The notes beneath the pieces are model-generated. The model did not search any database, had not been told where the DNA came from, and saw only the letters and a program-made list of their open reading frames with translations. Shown one piece after another: positions 10,101-18,284 of a stretch of DNA of 64,000 nt. This DNA is from Ancylomarina longa (GTDB lineage Bacteria > Bacteroidota > Bacteroidia > Bacteroidales > Marinifilaceae), in the NCBI RefSeq assembly GCF_003996985.1, contig NZ_RJJX01000002.1:186001-250000 (forward strand). The letters are read 5' to 3'. Position numbers and translations under genes: made by a program. Within the stretch, counting starts at the first letter, position 1, and each line of letters starts with the position of its first letter.

Positions 10101-10205
10101 ATTACAGACTATTCAGGTTTAGATCCAGAGGTTGACGGTGGTATTGATAACAATATCTATCCTCGTCCACGTACATTTATGCTTGGCGTAAATCTTAATT
10201 TCTAA
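7200..10205 (+). CDS. susC: SusC-family TonB-dependent outer-membrane receptor (alpha-glucan locus)
   Basis: A 1001-residue TonB-linked outer-membrane protein, the usual SusC length. The signal peptide (LRKLLLMLVMVFSFTMIHAQ) may start at the internal Met7 (7218) rather than Met1. A carboxypeptidase-D-like beta-sandwich covers ~residues 28-105 (GTVTDANDGMGIPGVSVVVK), then a TonB-box-like segment (LSEVVVIGYGQVKKSDATGS), the plug (to ~230) and a C-terminal beta-barrel ending in an aromatic residue (MLGVNLNF). It imports oligosaccharides bound by the SusD partner encoded 21 bp downstream, using TonB energy. The neighbours (SusE-like protein, amylase, maltose phosphorylase) point to starch or maltodextrin as the substrate. 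Confidence 0.94.
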   Translation: MELNISMLRKLLLMLVMVFSFTMIHAQEKVVTGTVTDANDGMGIPGVSVVVKGTTIGTTTNIDGHYTLSVDASATIIYSFVGYRPQEIAVGNQSQINVILSIETENLSEVVVIGYGQVKKSDATGSVTAVGEDDFNKGAITSPQSLIVGKTAGVVVTTNSGEPGAGATIRIRGGSSLKATNDPLIVLDGFPLDNSGLDGLANPLSTINPNDIASMTILKDASATAIYGSRASNGVIIITTKKGVKKGLNISYNGNVSVGEVKKYTDVFNGNEFRTLVKDRVDNYGLTDFALTRLGSENTDWQDKIYRTSVSTDHNVSVFGNVMNTPFRASVGHTIENGVLKDSGIDRTTMSINATPSFFDDQLKVNFNVKGMYIDNNFSNTDAIGSAFEFDPTQAVRNGNTTYGGYTAWVDLAEADQLNGAPINIATHNPLARLAYRDNTSTVKRMISNIQFDYKIPYIPNLRANLNLGYDYSKSDGDDNTDSRASWSYREPEQNIKNYDRKNQNTLLDFYLNYTKEFGEHKIDATAGYGWQHFQREGSNYNRTIEETNGTPNIEKTTAFKNENYLVSFFGRVNYTFMDRYLLTATLRDDGSSRFSKDNRWGLFPAAAFAWKINEESFLKNVKQVSNLKMRLGYGITGQQDISDNYYPYIPVYRQSEAGAYYQFGNQFYSTLRPNPYDADIKWEETTTYNAGIDFGFFNDRITGSFDIYKRKTKDLISEIPIAAGTNFSNFLTTNVGSLENNGYEITVNYHIISNSDMSWEIGANLTHNKNEITSLSNIKSEDNNSGYDLGGISGGVGNNVMFNTVGHSANTFYLFKQVYDQNGMPIEGLYNDKTKLGGNVAGNNDNKYLMKNPTPDYLIGITSKFSYKNWDFSFAGRLSLDNYVYNNNDSNRALYQNLYNQSGYLANLPKSVLKTNFTTAQYWSDFYLENASFFRMDNITLGYSFDKIMAHKISGRISATVQNAFVITDYSGLDPEVDGGIDNNIYPRPRTFMLGVNLNF

Positions 10206-10226
10206 AAACCTACAAATAAATTAAAT

Positions 10227-11849
10227 ATGAAAAGATTAAAATTTTATATGATATTTGTACTTGCTGCGATTTTATCATTTTCAGCATGTACTAATGATTT
10301 GGAGGTTCAACCTATCGACCCCAATGAAGCAACGGCTACTAATGTTTTTAAGGATGAAGCATCCTATAAAGAAGCTCTTGCAAAGATATACGCAACCTAT
10401 GCAATCAGCGGACAAGTTGGCGGCGGCGGCGGTGCTCCTGATATACAAGGTATCGACGAAAACTTTGGTAACTATCTACGTCAGTATTGGGGATTACAAG
10501 AACTTCCAACCGACGAAGCAATAATGGCTTGGGACGATGCTACTATCAAAAACTTTCACTGGCAAACCTGGGCTCCTAATGATGTATTTATTGCTGCTCT
10601 TTATTCCAGAATTTTTTATACTGTAACTACAGCTAACGAATTCATTAGAACAACAAACGCTGCAATAGCAAATGCTTCAGGTACTTTCAAAACAGAATTG
10701 GAAAACTATCAGGCAGAAGCCAGATTCTTAAGAGCATTCTCCTATTGGCATGCAATTGACATGTTTGGAAATGTTCCTTTTGTTACAGAAGACGATCTTC
10801 CAGGGGCATTTTCTCCTGAAAGAATTTCTCGTGCAGACTTATTTACTTATGTGGAAAAAGAGTTAATAGATCTTTCAACCAAACTTGCAGAACCTAAAAC
10901 AAACGAATATGGACGTGTCGATCGTGTTTCTGCTTGGATGCTACTTGCAAAACTTTACCAAAATTCAACTGTTTACACCGGTGTTGATCGAAATACTGAC
11001 GCATTAACTTATTTGAATAAGGTGATTAATGAAGGCGGATATACTTTTGATCCAAATTACAAAAGAATGTTTAGTGCCGACAATGACACAAGTCCTGAAA
11101 TCATTTTCCCAATTACTTTTGATGGTTTGAACACTCAACAATATGGAGGTATGACATTTGTTCTTCATGCTTCTAACGGTGGAGGAATGCCATTAAATGG
11201 AATTGATGGTGGTTGGGGAGGAATCCGTACTATCAAGGAATTAGTTTCTAAGTTCAATATTACAGAAAGTGACTTTAGTGCTGCAGCTCCTGAATTTGTG
11301 GGTGCAGATACACGTGGTATGTTCTATTTCAATCCAGACAACTGGCAATGGGAAGTAACTAATGTTGGAACCTTCACCAATGGTATCGGTGTTACTAAAT
11401 TTAAGAATCTTAAGGCTGATGGTAGTGAAGCTCCAAATGCTCACCCTGCTTTTGTAAGTACTGATTTCCCTGTATTCCGTCTTTCTGATGCTTACCTAAT
11501 GTATGCTGAATCAGTTGTAAGAGGTGGTGCTGGTGGTGATGTTGCTACTGCAGTTGGATATGTAAATCAAATCAGAGAAAGAGCTTATGGTGACAATTCC
11601 GGTGATATTACTGCTGGTGATTTAACCCTTGACTTTCTTCTTAATGAAAGAGCACGTGAACTTTATTGGGAGTGTCACAGACGTACCGACTTAATCCGTT
11701 TCGGTAAATTTACCGGAGGCGATTATCTATGGACATGGAAAGGAAACAATCAAACAGGTTCTGCTTCAGAATCCTATAGAGATTTATACCCAATTCCATC
11801 AAATGACTTGTTGGCAAATCCAAATCTAATCCAAAATGATGGTTATTAA
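10227..11849 (+). CDS. susD: SusD-family starch-binding lipoprotein
   Basis: A 540-residue RagB/SusD protein. Its lipobox is LSFSAC, so it is lipidated at Cys21 and would face outward on the outer membrane over the SusC barrel. The helical TPR scaffold typical of the family is visible (ETYLRAF-like segment AEARFLRAFSYWHAIDMFGNVPF at ~170-190 and the closing LLNERARELYWECHRRTDLI motif at ~470). It binds the glycan and passes it to SusC. The gene is 21 bp after susC and 12 bp before the SusE-like gene, indicating one operon. Binding specificity for alpha-glucan is inferred from context. Confidence 0.93.
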   Translation: MKRLKFYMIFVLAAILSFSACTNDLEVQPIDPNEATATNVFKDEASYKEALAKIYATYAISGQVGGGGGAPDIQGIDENFGNYLRQYWGLQELPTDEAIMAWDDATIKNFHWQTWAPNDVFIAALYSRIFYTVTTANEFIRTTNAAIANASGTFKTELENYQAEARFLRAFSYWHAIDMFGNVPFVTEDDLPGAFSPERISRADLFTYVEKELIDLSTKLAEPKTNEYGRVDRVSAWMLLAKLYQNSTVYTGVDRNTDALTYLNKVINEGGYTFDPNYKRMFSADNDTSPEIIFPITFDGLNTQQYGGMTFVLHASNGGGMPLNGIDGGWGGIRTIKELVSKFNITESDFSAAAPEFVGADTRGMFYFNPDNWQWEVTNVGTFTNGIGVTKFKNLKADGSEAPNAHPAFVSTDFPVFRLSDAYLMYAESVVRGGAGGDVATAVGYVNQIRERAYGDNSGDITAGDLTLDFLLNERARELYWECHRRTDLIRFGKFTGGDYLWTWKGNNQTGSASESYRDLYPIPSNDLLANPNLIQNDGY

Positions 11850-11861
11850 TAAAATGAATCT

Positions 11862-13670
11862 ATGATGAAAAAATTAAATATACTATTTCTGTTAATAACA
11901 GGACTCTTCTTTACATTTAGTTGTACTGATGATATTGAAGTAATGGTTCCTAACGATGCTATTGTTCCTGTATTAACATCTGCAATAGATGGAAGTACAA
12001 TTGTACTATCCAAGATTAATGAAAATGACCAGTTTGGTACATTTGAGTGGACTGATGCTGATTTCAAACTGGATGTTGCAGTTCAATACGCTTTAGAAGT
12101 TGATGTTCAAGGTGGTGATTTTGCCGGTCACAAAACTATTGCTACCGGTATTACTTCTCCTTATTCTCTTTCTGTTTCAGACATGAATAAAGCACTACTG
12201 GCAGCAGGATATGAAGATGGACAATCATATGACATTAGTCTTCGAGTTGTTGCAAGTAACTACTTAGCATCAGAGGCTATTTCAATGACTGTAACTACCT
12301 ATTTTGATGTAGAGCCTTACAGTGTGATTGGTAGTGCTGTTGGTGGATGGAATCCTGAAAATGATCAGTACATGTCCTACGACAAAACAACTGATACCTA
12401 CAACATTACTTTGGATCTTAAACCAGGAGAATTCAAATTTAGAGCTCCAAAAATTGATTCAAGCAACCCTTGGGCTGTGAACCTTGGTTTATCTGGTGAT
12501 AGTAGAGTAATTGAAGAAGAAGCTAATGTAGCTCTTAAACAAGATGGTTCCAACATTCAGACTAATGGTGGAAATTACACCCTTACCTTGAGTGTTTCCG
12601 GTAATACTTTCTCTATTGTTCAAAATGCTGCTTCGGACAATACCGATTGGACTGGTGTTGAATTGGATGCTGTTGGTGACGGAGTAAGTGCTGACAATGC
12701 CGATGCAACTGCTGATGGAAGCTCTTGGGCCTGGGGAAATGTTCTCTTAGCTGACAATGGTGCAGTTCCAACTGCTGCTGCAGGTGTATATACCTGGACA
12801 TGGACAGGAATTGTTTTGGAAGCGAACCAAGGTTTCAAATTAAGAACAAAAAATGGTGAAGCTGGTGTAAACGGTATTAATTTCGCTGCTGGTTTTGATA
12901 AGATTGATATTGCCAACAGCTCCGCTAAGGTTGCTGACGATGGCGGAAACATTACTGTAACTGAAAAAGGTGCTTTTGACATCACAATTACTATTGATGC
13001 TACAAATGGGGATGCTAAAAAAATTGTTATAGCAGATCCTGCTCCTAAATATCCTGCCGCTCTATACTTGATTGGTGACGGTGTAGGTGACTGGGATTGG
13101 AACAATACAGATTTACCAATGGTTCCCGTTAATGGTACTCCAAATCAATTTTGGAAAATCGTTTGGATGAATGCTACAGGTGGATTTAAAATGGCTTCTG
13201 AAAAATCTTGGGATACTGGAATCAACTTTGGTTCTGCAGAAGATGCTTATCCTGCCGGTGGTGAATATACCAAAGGAGGAAATAACATTTCTGTTCCTGG
13301 AACTGCAGGTTATTATATTGTAGTGGTTGACCTTGATACAGACAAAATATCGGTTGTTGAACCAACAGTATATTTAACTGGTGATGCAGTTGGAAGCTGG
13401 GGTAATGAAGATGCAGCGAACATATTCACAGTTGATAATGCTAACGAGAAGCTTACCATTACCAAAACATTAGCTGCTGCTGAATTAAGAATGTTTGTTG
13501 CTCATCCATATTTCCCTGCTGGTGATTGGTGGAGAACAGAATTCATGGTTCTGGATGGCGCTATTGTTCCTAGAGGAAATGGTGGTGATCAAACAAGAGT
13601 TTCTGTTGCAGCTCTTGAAACAACCATTGATCTTAACTTTAAAGCAATGACTGGGACTATAGCTCAGTAG
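11862..13670 (+). CDS. SusE/SusF-like outer-membrane starch-binding lipoprotein
   Basis: A 602-residue surface lipoprotein with lipobox FFTFSC (Cys21 from the first Met). An N-terminal SusE-type Ig-like domain spans ~residues 25-150. Three later modules each begin with a hydrophobic strand leading to G-x-W: VIGSAVGGWNPEN, LIGDGVGDWDWNN and YLTGDAVGSWGNED. These resemble the CBM-like starch-binding domains of SusE and SusF. The protein is longer than SusE alone and may combine roles of both. It lies directly behind susD and ahead of a terminator at 13688-13718. Two ATGs occur in tandem (11862, 11865). It probably holds starch at the cell surface and has no enzymatic motif. Confidence 0.85.
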   Translation: MMKKLNILFLLITGLFFTFSCTDDIEVMVPNDAIVPVLTSAIDGSTIVLSKINENDQFGTFEWTDADFKLDVAVQYALEVDVQGGDFAGHKTIATGITSPYSLSVSDMNKALLAAGYEDGQSYDISLRVVASNYLASEAISMTVTTYFDVEPYSVIGSAVGGWNPENDQYMSYDKTTDTYNITLDLKPGEFKFRAPKIDSSNPWAVNLGLSGDSRVIEEEANVALKQDGSNIQTNGGNYTLTLSVSGNTFSIVQNAASDNTDWTGVELDAVGDGVSADNADATADGSSWAWGNVLLADNGAVPTAAAGVYTWTWTGIVLEANQGFKLRTKNGEAGVNGINFAAGFDKIDIANSSAKVADDGGNITVTEKGAFDITITIDATNGDAKKIVIADPAPKYPAALYLIGDGVGDWDWNNTDLPMVPVNGTPNQFWKIVWMNATGGFKMASEKSWDTGINFGSAEDAYPAGGEYTKGGNNISVPGTAGYYIVVVDLDTDKISVVEPTVYLTGDAVGSWGNEDAANIFTVDNANEKLTITKTLAAAELRMFVAHPYFPAGDWWRTEFMVLDGAIVPRGNGGDQTRVSVAALETTIDLNFKAMTGTIAQ

Positions 13671-13687
13671 TTTTATAATAAAAATAT

Positions 13688-13718
13688 AAAGCATGGGGTT
13701 TCGACCTCATGCTTTATT
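13688..13718 (+). terminator. intrinsic terminator after the SusE-like gene
   Basis: The stem AAAGCATGGGGT pairs with ACCTCATGCTTT (one G-U pair), followed by a T-rich run. It may attenuate rather than fully stop transcription into the amylase gene. Confidence 0.7.
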
Positions 13719-13791
13719 TCTATCTCTAATTTTAAAACACTCAAGTAGAATTATAATTTTTGCCAGCATTACATCTATTACCAAAATTATT

Positions 13792-16700
13792 ATGAAGAAA
13801 CTGTACACATCCCTCCTTTTTATACTACTGTTCCTTCCTGGAATTAGTATCGGGCAAATCATTACTACCAACCCAACCTTCCCAACCGAGGATAAAGAAG
13901 TCACCATCACTTTTGATGCTGCTTTAGGTACTGCCGGATTAAAAGATTATACCGGTGATGTTTATGCACATACCGGAGTTATTACAGATAAAAGCACCTC
14001 CGAAAGTGACTGGAAATATGCTCCTACCTGGGGCGATAACAGTGCAAAATACAAGCTGACTTCTCTGGGAAACAACAAATGGCAGCTTGCCATCACTCCT
14101 AATATCCGTGACTATTACGGCGTACCCACAGGTGAAAAAATATTAAAAATGGCTTTCGTCTTTCGAAGTGCTGATAAAACTTTAGAAGGAAAAGACGATG
14201 GCGGAAAAGACATTTTTGCAGATGTAAGCGAAGGCGGATTAAATGTAAGCTTTGCATCTCCTGCCAATAATAAAATGATTCAGAAAAATGAGGTACTCAG
14301 CGTTCAGGTGAATGCAAGTGGTAACGATAATCTCACCTTATACCTGGATGGAGTTCAAAACAACACCACTACCACATCCGAAATAGCTACTACAATACAG
14401 ACTGCTATTGCCGGAACACACGAATTAATAGCAGTTGCAACATCTGGTACTACCGAAGCCCGGGATACGACCCATTTCTTTGTACGTGAAAATGTAGTAA
14501 GCGAGACAATGCCAGCAGGATTAATAGAGGGAATCAACTATATTGATGATACTACCGTTGATTTATCGCTATACGCACCCCATAAAAACTTTATATACGT
14601 CATTGGTGATTTCAATAATTGGGAAATCGACAACACGTACCAAATGAAAAAAGATGGCGATCACTTTTGGATTTCGATCAACAATCTTACTCCGGGACAG
14701 GAATATGCCTTTCAGTATATCATCGACGGAGCTATTAAAATTGCCGATCCTTATGCAGATAAGTTGCTTGATCCATGGAACGATCAGTATATATCTACCA
14801 GTACCTATCCCAACCTAATGCCTTATCCGGCAGATAAAACCACCGAAATTGCCAGTGTTTTTCAAACCGCACAAAGTAATTTCACATGGACAGATGCCTC
14901 ATTTAGTACTCCTGCAAAAAATGATTTGGTAGTTTACGAACTGCATGTGAGAGATTTTACAGCTGCAGGCAATATCAAAACAGTAAAAGATACCTTAAAC
15001 TATTTGCAGCGATTGGGAGTAAATGCCATTGAATTAATGCCATTCAACGAATTTGAAGGAAACGATTCGTGGGGATACAATCCCTCCTTCTACTTCGCGC
15101 CTGATAAAGCTTACGGAACAAAAGACGACTACAAAACATTCATCAACGAATGCCACAAAAGAGGAATTGCTGTTTTCATGGATATGGTTTTAAACCATTC
15201 TTTCGGACAATCGCCCTTCCTGCGCATGTATTTCGATGGAACCAATCCTACTGCCGATAATCCTTGGTATAACCAGCACAGTAATTTCGAAAATCCCGAT
15301 GCACAGTGGGGATACGATTTTAATCACGAAAGTGCAGCCACCCAAAAGTTGGTCGACAGAATTAATGCTTACTGGATGAACGAATACCATATCGACGGAT
15401 TCCGCTTCGACTTTACCAAAGGATTCTCCAATACCGTTCATAGTAATAGCACCGATCCGTGGGGAAGTAAAAGAGATACAGCTCGAATCAGTTTATTGGA
15501 ACGTATGGCAGACCAAATCTGGAATGTAAAACCAAATGCCAAAGTAATTTTCGAACACCTTTCGGATAATACCGAGGAAAAAGAATTGGCAGCTCATAAT
15601 ATTCTACTTTGGGGAAATGCCAATCATGATTATAATGAAGCTACCATGGGATTCACCTCCAATTTTAGCTGGACTTCCTGGAAAAACAGAGGATGGAATG
15701 CTCCTCAAATTGTGAACTACATGGAGAGTCATGATGAAGAGCGATTGATGTTCAAGAATCTGGAATTTGGAAATTCGGATGGAGATTATAATGTGAAAGA
15801 CTTAAATACTGCCCTTTCGAGAGTAGAAGCAGCAGCAGCTTTTTTCTTTACCGTACCCGGACCCAAAATGATCTGGCAGTTTGAAGAGCTAGGCTACGAT
15901 GTTTCTATAGATGAAAACGGACGAGTAGGCAGAAAACCCATTCACTGGGATTATCAGGATAACCCGAACCGCGAAAGACTTTACCAGGTATTTCAGGCAC
16001 TTATAAAATTGAAAAAAGAACAAGCAGCAATAGAGTCTTCCGACTTTTCATTAATTACGGATAAAGCTTTAAAGCGTATCGAAATCAACAGTAATGATAT
16101 GGATGTTCGTATCATTGGCAACTTCGATGTAATTGCAGGGGCAATTTCTCCCAACTACAGCAAAACAGGAACTTGGTACGATTACTTTAGTGGTGATGCA
16201 GTAAATGTAACGGATGTGAATGCGAATGTAAGCCTTGCTCCGGGAGAGTATCATATTTACACAAGCAAAGCTTTGAGCGCACCTGCTGTTATCGCAGCAC
16301 CTGTAGCTTCAAATATCAGCGTCAGCGGTATTTTCCGCGAAGATGAAAGCTTAACGGCTACTTACACCTATTCCGATGCCAATTCCGATGCGGAAGGCAG
16401 TTCGATTTATCAATGGTACAGAGCAGATGATGCAAATGGCACCAACGCAACAGCCATCGATGGCGCAAATAGTTTAAGCTATACTTTGGCTCGGGCCGAT
16501 CGTGGTAACTTCATCCGTTTTGCGGTAACTCCTGTAGCACAGACTGGTGTTTTGGTTCAAGGTCGTACGGTTTATGGTACTTATAGCGATGAGATCGCCT
16601 ACTCTACCGGTATCGACGATGTTTTAAATCAACAATTGCGATTTTATCCAAATCCGGTTCATGATATTCTTTATTTGGAGAATTTGAACCAAGTAAAACA

Positions 16701-16860
16701 AATTCAATTGTTCGATCTATCAGGAAGAGCAGTACTTGCCGTACAAACACCTAATACTACCGTAAACCTGGATATGAATAGCTTAAAGACCGGAATGTAT
16801 ATTCTGGTATTTGAATTGGAAGATGGTTCCCACTTAAGCAAAAAAATAATGAAACAATAG
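13792..16860 (+). CDS. extracellular alpha-amylase (GH13) with type IX secretion tail
   Basis: The preferred start is ATG 13792, because it opens a clean signal peptide (KKLYTSLLFILLFLPGISIG); the frame is open further upstream, but that part overlaps the terminator. The protein has 1022 residues. N-terminal E-set/CBM-like domains lie before ~370 (including VIGDFNNWEID, a glycogen-binding-like motif), the GH13 barrel covers ~370-790, then a linker domain. The catalytic triad is visible: Asp540 in GFRFDF, Glu588 in VIFEHL and Asp648 in ESHDEE. The last ~75 residues (FYPNPVHDILYLENL to KKIMKQ) are a T9SS type A sorting domain, so the enzyme is secreted or surface-attached. It starts starch breakdown outside the cell. 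Its 3' end is duplicated at 20043. Confidence 0.93.
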   Translation: MKKLYTSLLFILLFLPGISIGQIITTNPTFPTEDKEVTITFDAALGTAGLKDYTGDVYAHTGVITDKSTSESDWKYAPTWGDNSAKYKLTSLGNNKWQLAITPNIRDYYGVPTGEKILKMAFVFRSADKTLEGKDDGGKDIFADVSEGGLNVSFASPANNKMIQKNEVLSVQVNASGNDNLTLYLDGVQNNTTTTSEIATTIQTAIAGTHELIAVATSGTTEARDTTHFFVRENVVSETMPAGLIEGINYIDDTTVDLSLYAPHKNFIYVIGDFNNWEIDNTYQMKKDGDHFWISINNLTPGQEYAFQYIIDGAIKIADPYADKLLDPWNDQYISTSTYPNLMPYPADKTTEIASVFQTAQSNFTWTDASFSTPAKNDLVVYELHVRDFTAAGNIKTVKDTLNYLQRLGVNAIELMPFNEFEGNDSWGYNPSFYFAPDKAYGTKDDYKTFINECHKRGIAVFMDMVLNHSFGQSPFLRMYFDGTNPTADNPWYNQHSNFENPDAQWGYDFNHESAATQKLVDRINAYWMNEYHIDGFRFDFTKGFSNTVHSNSTDPWGSKRDTARISLLERMADQIWNVKPNAKVIFEHLSDNTEEKELAAHNILLWGNANHDYNEATMGFTSNFSWTSWKNRGWNAPQIVNYMESHDEERLMFKNLEFGNSDGDYNVKDLNTALSRVEAAAAFFFTVPGPKMIWQFEELGYDVSIDENGRVGRKPIHWDYQDNPNRERLYQVFQALIKLKKEQAAIESSDFSLITDKALKRIEINSNDMDVRIIGNFDVIAGAISPNYSKTGTWYDYFSGDAVNVTDVNANVSLAPGEYHIYTSKALSAPAVIAAPVASNISVSGIFREDESLTATYTYSDANSDAEGSSIYQWYRADDANGTNATAIDGANSLSYTLARADRGNFIRFAVTPVAQTGVLVQGRTVYGTYSDEIAYSTGIDDVLNQQLRFYPNPVHDILYLENLNQVKQIQLFDLSGRAVLAVQTPNTTVNLDMNSLKTGMYILVFELEDGSHLSKKIMKQ

Positions 16861-16925
16861 TTAGTTTTTTTAGTTTATAACAAGCAAAAAATCCTGCTAA
16901 ACCAAAGTTTAGCAGGATTTTTTTT
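16471..16925 (+). repeat. direct repeat copy 1: amylase 3' tail plus terminator
   Basis: From AGTTTAAGCTATACTTTGGC to the terminator, this ~450-bp stretch recurs at 20043-20496. It encodes the T9SS sorting domain of the amylase. The two copies differ at about 14 of 124 encoded residues, so the duplication is not recent or has been under drift. Confidence 0.9.
16887..16925 (+). terminator. intrinsic terminator of the amylase gene
   Basis: AAATCCTGCTAAAC pairs with GTTTAGCAGGATTT around a CAAA loop and runs into a T tract. The same structure, with base changes, closes the second repeat copy at 20459-20496. Confidence 0.9.
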
Positions 16926-17218
16926 TATAATTCTAACAGGTGAAAAGAGGAAATCTAAAGGATTTTAGAACACCAACCATTCAAGTTGGTACAGAGTCAA
17001 ATCATAGATTTTACGGGCCTAAATTCTTGCACAAATTCCGTCCCCCAATAACGCCCTTACGTTTATGATGTAATGTTATGTTTTTGACCTTTCTTTTTTA
17101 CCTTATAAATATATCTGCCATGAAATATAGGTTTATGTTATCTGTTTGTGCTATTTATAAAATCAGTCCAAATAAAATAAGGATGACACGCCATTAGTAA
17201 AACCTGAAATTTTAGAGT

Positions 17219-17226
17219 ATCTTTGC
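17219..17226 (+). promoter_or_regulatory. candidate -7 box (TATCTTTG) for the cassette
   Basis: Fits the Bacteroidota TAnnTTTG consensus and lies ~250 bp before the first cassette gene. No clear TTG -33 element is seen at the right distance, so this is tentative. Confidence 0.35.
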
Positions 17227-17309
17227 GAACGGATTACATTTTTTTTGATATCAATATATTTACTATCATTTTTGTTGATAAGCTTCTAAAGCAAACTACT
17301 ACCGCATTA

Positions 17310-17374
17310 ACAGACTTCATTCTTATAGTTGAGTTATGCATTAGTAGACCTCATACTTATAGTTAAATTATCAG
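17310..17374. repeat. two-unit imperfect tandem repeat, period 33 bp
   Basis: AGACTTCATTCTTATAGTT at 17312 recurs as AGACCTCATACTTATAGTT at 17345, with GAGTTAT/AAATTAT following in each unit. It lies in the leader of the cassette, downstream of the candidate promoter box. Confidence 0.6.
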
Positions 17375-17472
17375 CAACTAGTCCAAAGCATCAAAGTACT
17401 AATAATTAGTACGCCTAAGTGCTTTTAATCGAGTGTTTACGTTTTTTTTGATGACACCAAATGAATTAAAGT

Positions 17473-18270
17473 ATGAATATTAATTCAGACGAATATCATG
17501 GTGACAATCGTATTTCCACAGCATTACTTCTTGCCGCTGGAACAGGCAGTCGTCTATTTCCTTTAACAAAAAGCTCACCCAAATGCCTTACTCTTGTCAA
17601 TGAAAAGTCAATTCTTGAGAGACTGATCATTAATTTAAAAAAACAAGGATTTACCCGACTTGTAATTGTTACAGGCTATGAAAAAGAATGCATCATGGAT
17701 TTTCTTGGTAGTCATTCTGGAAACTTAACCATTGAATACATAAATAGCCCTCTATACCGAAGCACAAACAATATTTATTCTCTTTGGATGGCTCGTAATA
17801 TCATAAATGAGCCTTTTGTTCTATTTGAAAGCGATTTGGTTTTAAATACATCCTTGCTCGATGAAATGGTTTTCCCTGATAAAATGGCCATTGCTAAAAT
17901 GCAACCCTGGCTTAATGGAACCACCGTTTCGGTTAACAAACAGAATCAGGTTACTCAGTTTCATGAAGGAACCACCGATACCTATTCTGATATTCGTTAT
18001 AAAACAGTTAATATTTACAGTTTTTCGCTTTCATCATGGCAGGCAATTGTTAAAAGACTTAACGCATATATTTCTGAAGGCAATGTTAACTGTTATTATG
18101 AAACCGTTTTTTCTGAAATGATTGATAATAAAAGTTTATCATTTGAATCGGTTTTATTTGACCATAAACCATGGTATGAAATTGATACAATTCATGATTT
18201 GGCCGAAGCAGAAAAACTTTTCCCAATAGAATTGAAAATACAGCCTAAGCGTACTATGGCAAATGCATAG
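17473..18270 (+). CDS. LicC/PntC-like nucleotidyltransferase (CTP:phosphoalcohol cytidylyltransferase-like)
   Basis: A 265-residue cytoplasmic nucleotidyltransferase. The signature ALLLAAGTGSRLFPLTKSSP followed by KCL is the NTP-binding loop of the sugar/choline-phosphate nucleotidyltransferase superfamily. LVIVTGYEKECI and YRSTNNIYSLWMAR, then FESDLVL with its metal-binding Asp, match the LicC/PntC branch that activates phosphocholine, phosphoethanolamine or 2-aminoethylphosphonate with CTP. It is 14 bp upstream of a PLP enzyme gene, which overlaps a CDP-alcohol phosphotransferase gene, so the product is probably a CDP-alcohol head group. There are no phosphonate mutase genes here. The exact phosphoalcohol is not determinable from sequence. 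Confidence 0.78.
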   Translation: MNINSDEYHGDNRISTALLLAAGTGSRLFPLTKSSPKCLTLVNEKSILERLIINLKKQGFTRLVIVTGYEKECIMDFLGSHSGNLTIEYINSPLYRSTNNIYSLWMARNIINEPFVLFESDLVLNTSLLDEMVFPDKMAIAKMQPWLNGTTVSVNKQNQVTQFHEGTTDTYSDIRYKTVNIYSFSLSSWQAIVKRLNAYISEGNVNCYYETVFSEMIDNKSLSFESVLFDHKPWYEIDTIHDLAEAEKLFPIELKIQPKRTMANA

Positions 18271-18284
18271 TGGTTTTAGAATAA

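Larger units (their letters stand above)
16926..17472. other. 547-bp spacer ahead of the CDP-alcohol cassette
   Basis: No convincing coding ORF. It contains a small hairpin (CCAAC/GTTGG near 16970-16990), a promoter-like TATCTTTG box at 17219-17226 and a two-unit 33-bp imperfect tandem repeat at 17310-17374. The rest is AT-rich with no recognisable structure. Confidence 0.55.

Noticed and set aside
12620-13105. 161-codon minus-strand ORF inside the SusE-like gene
   Set aside because: An antisense shadow of a well-supported lipoprotein gene; no signal or domain.
13693-13791. N-terminal extension of the amylase
   Set aside because: The extra 33 codons overlap the upstream terminator hairpin and would bury the signal peptide; ATG 13792 is a better start.
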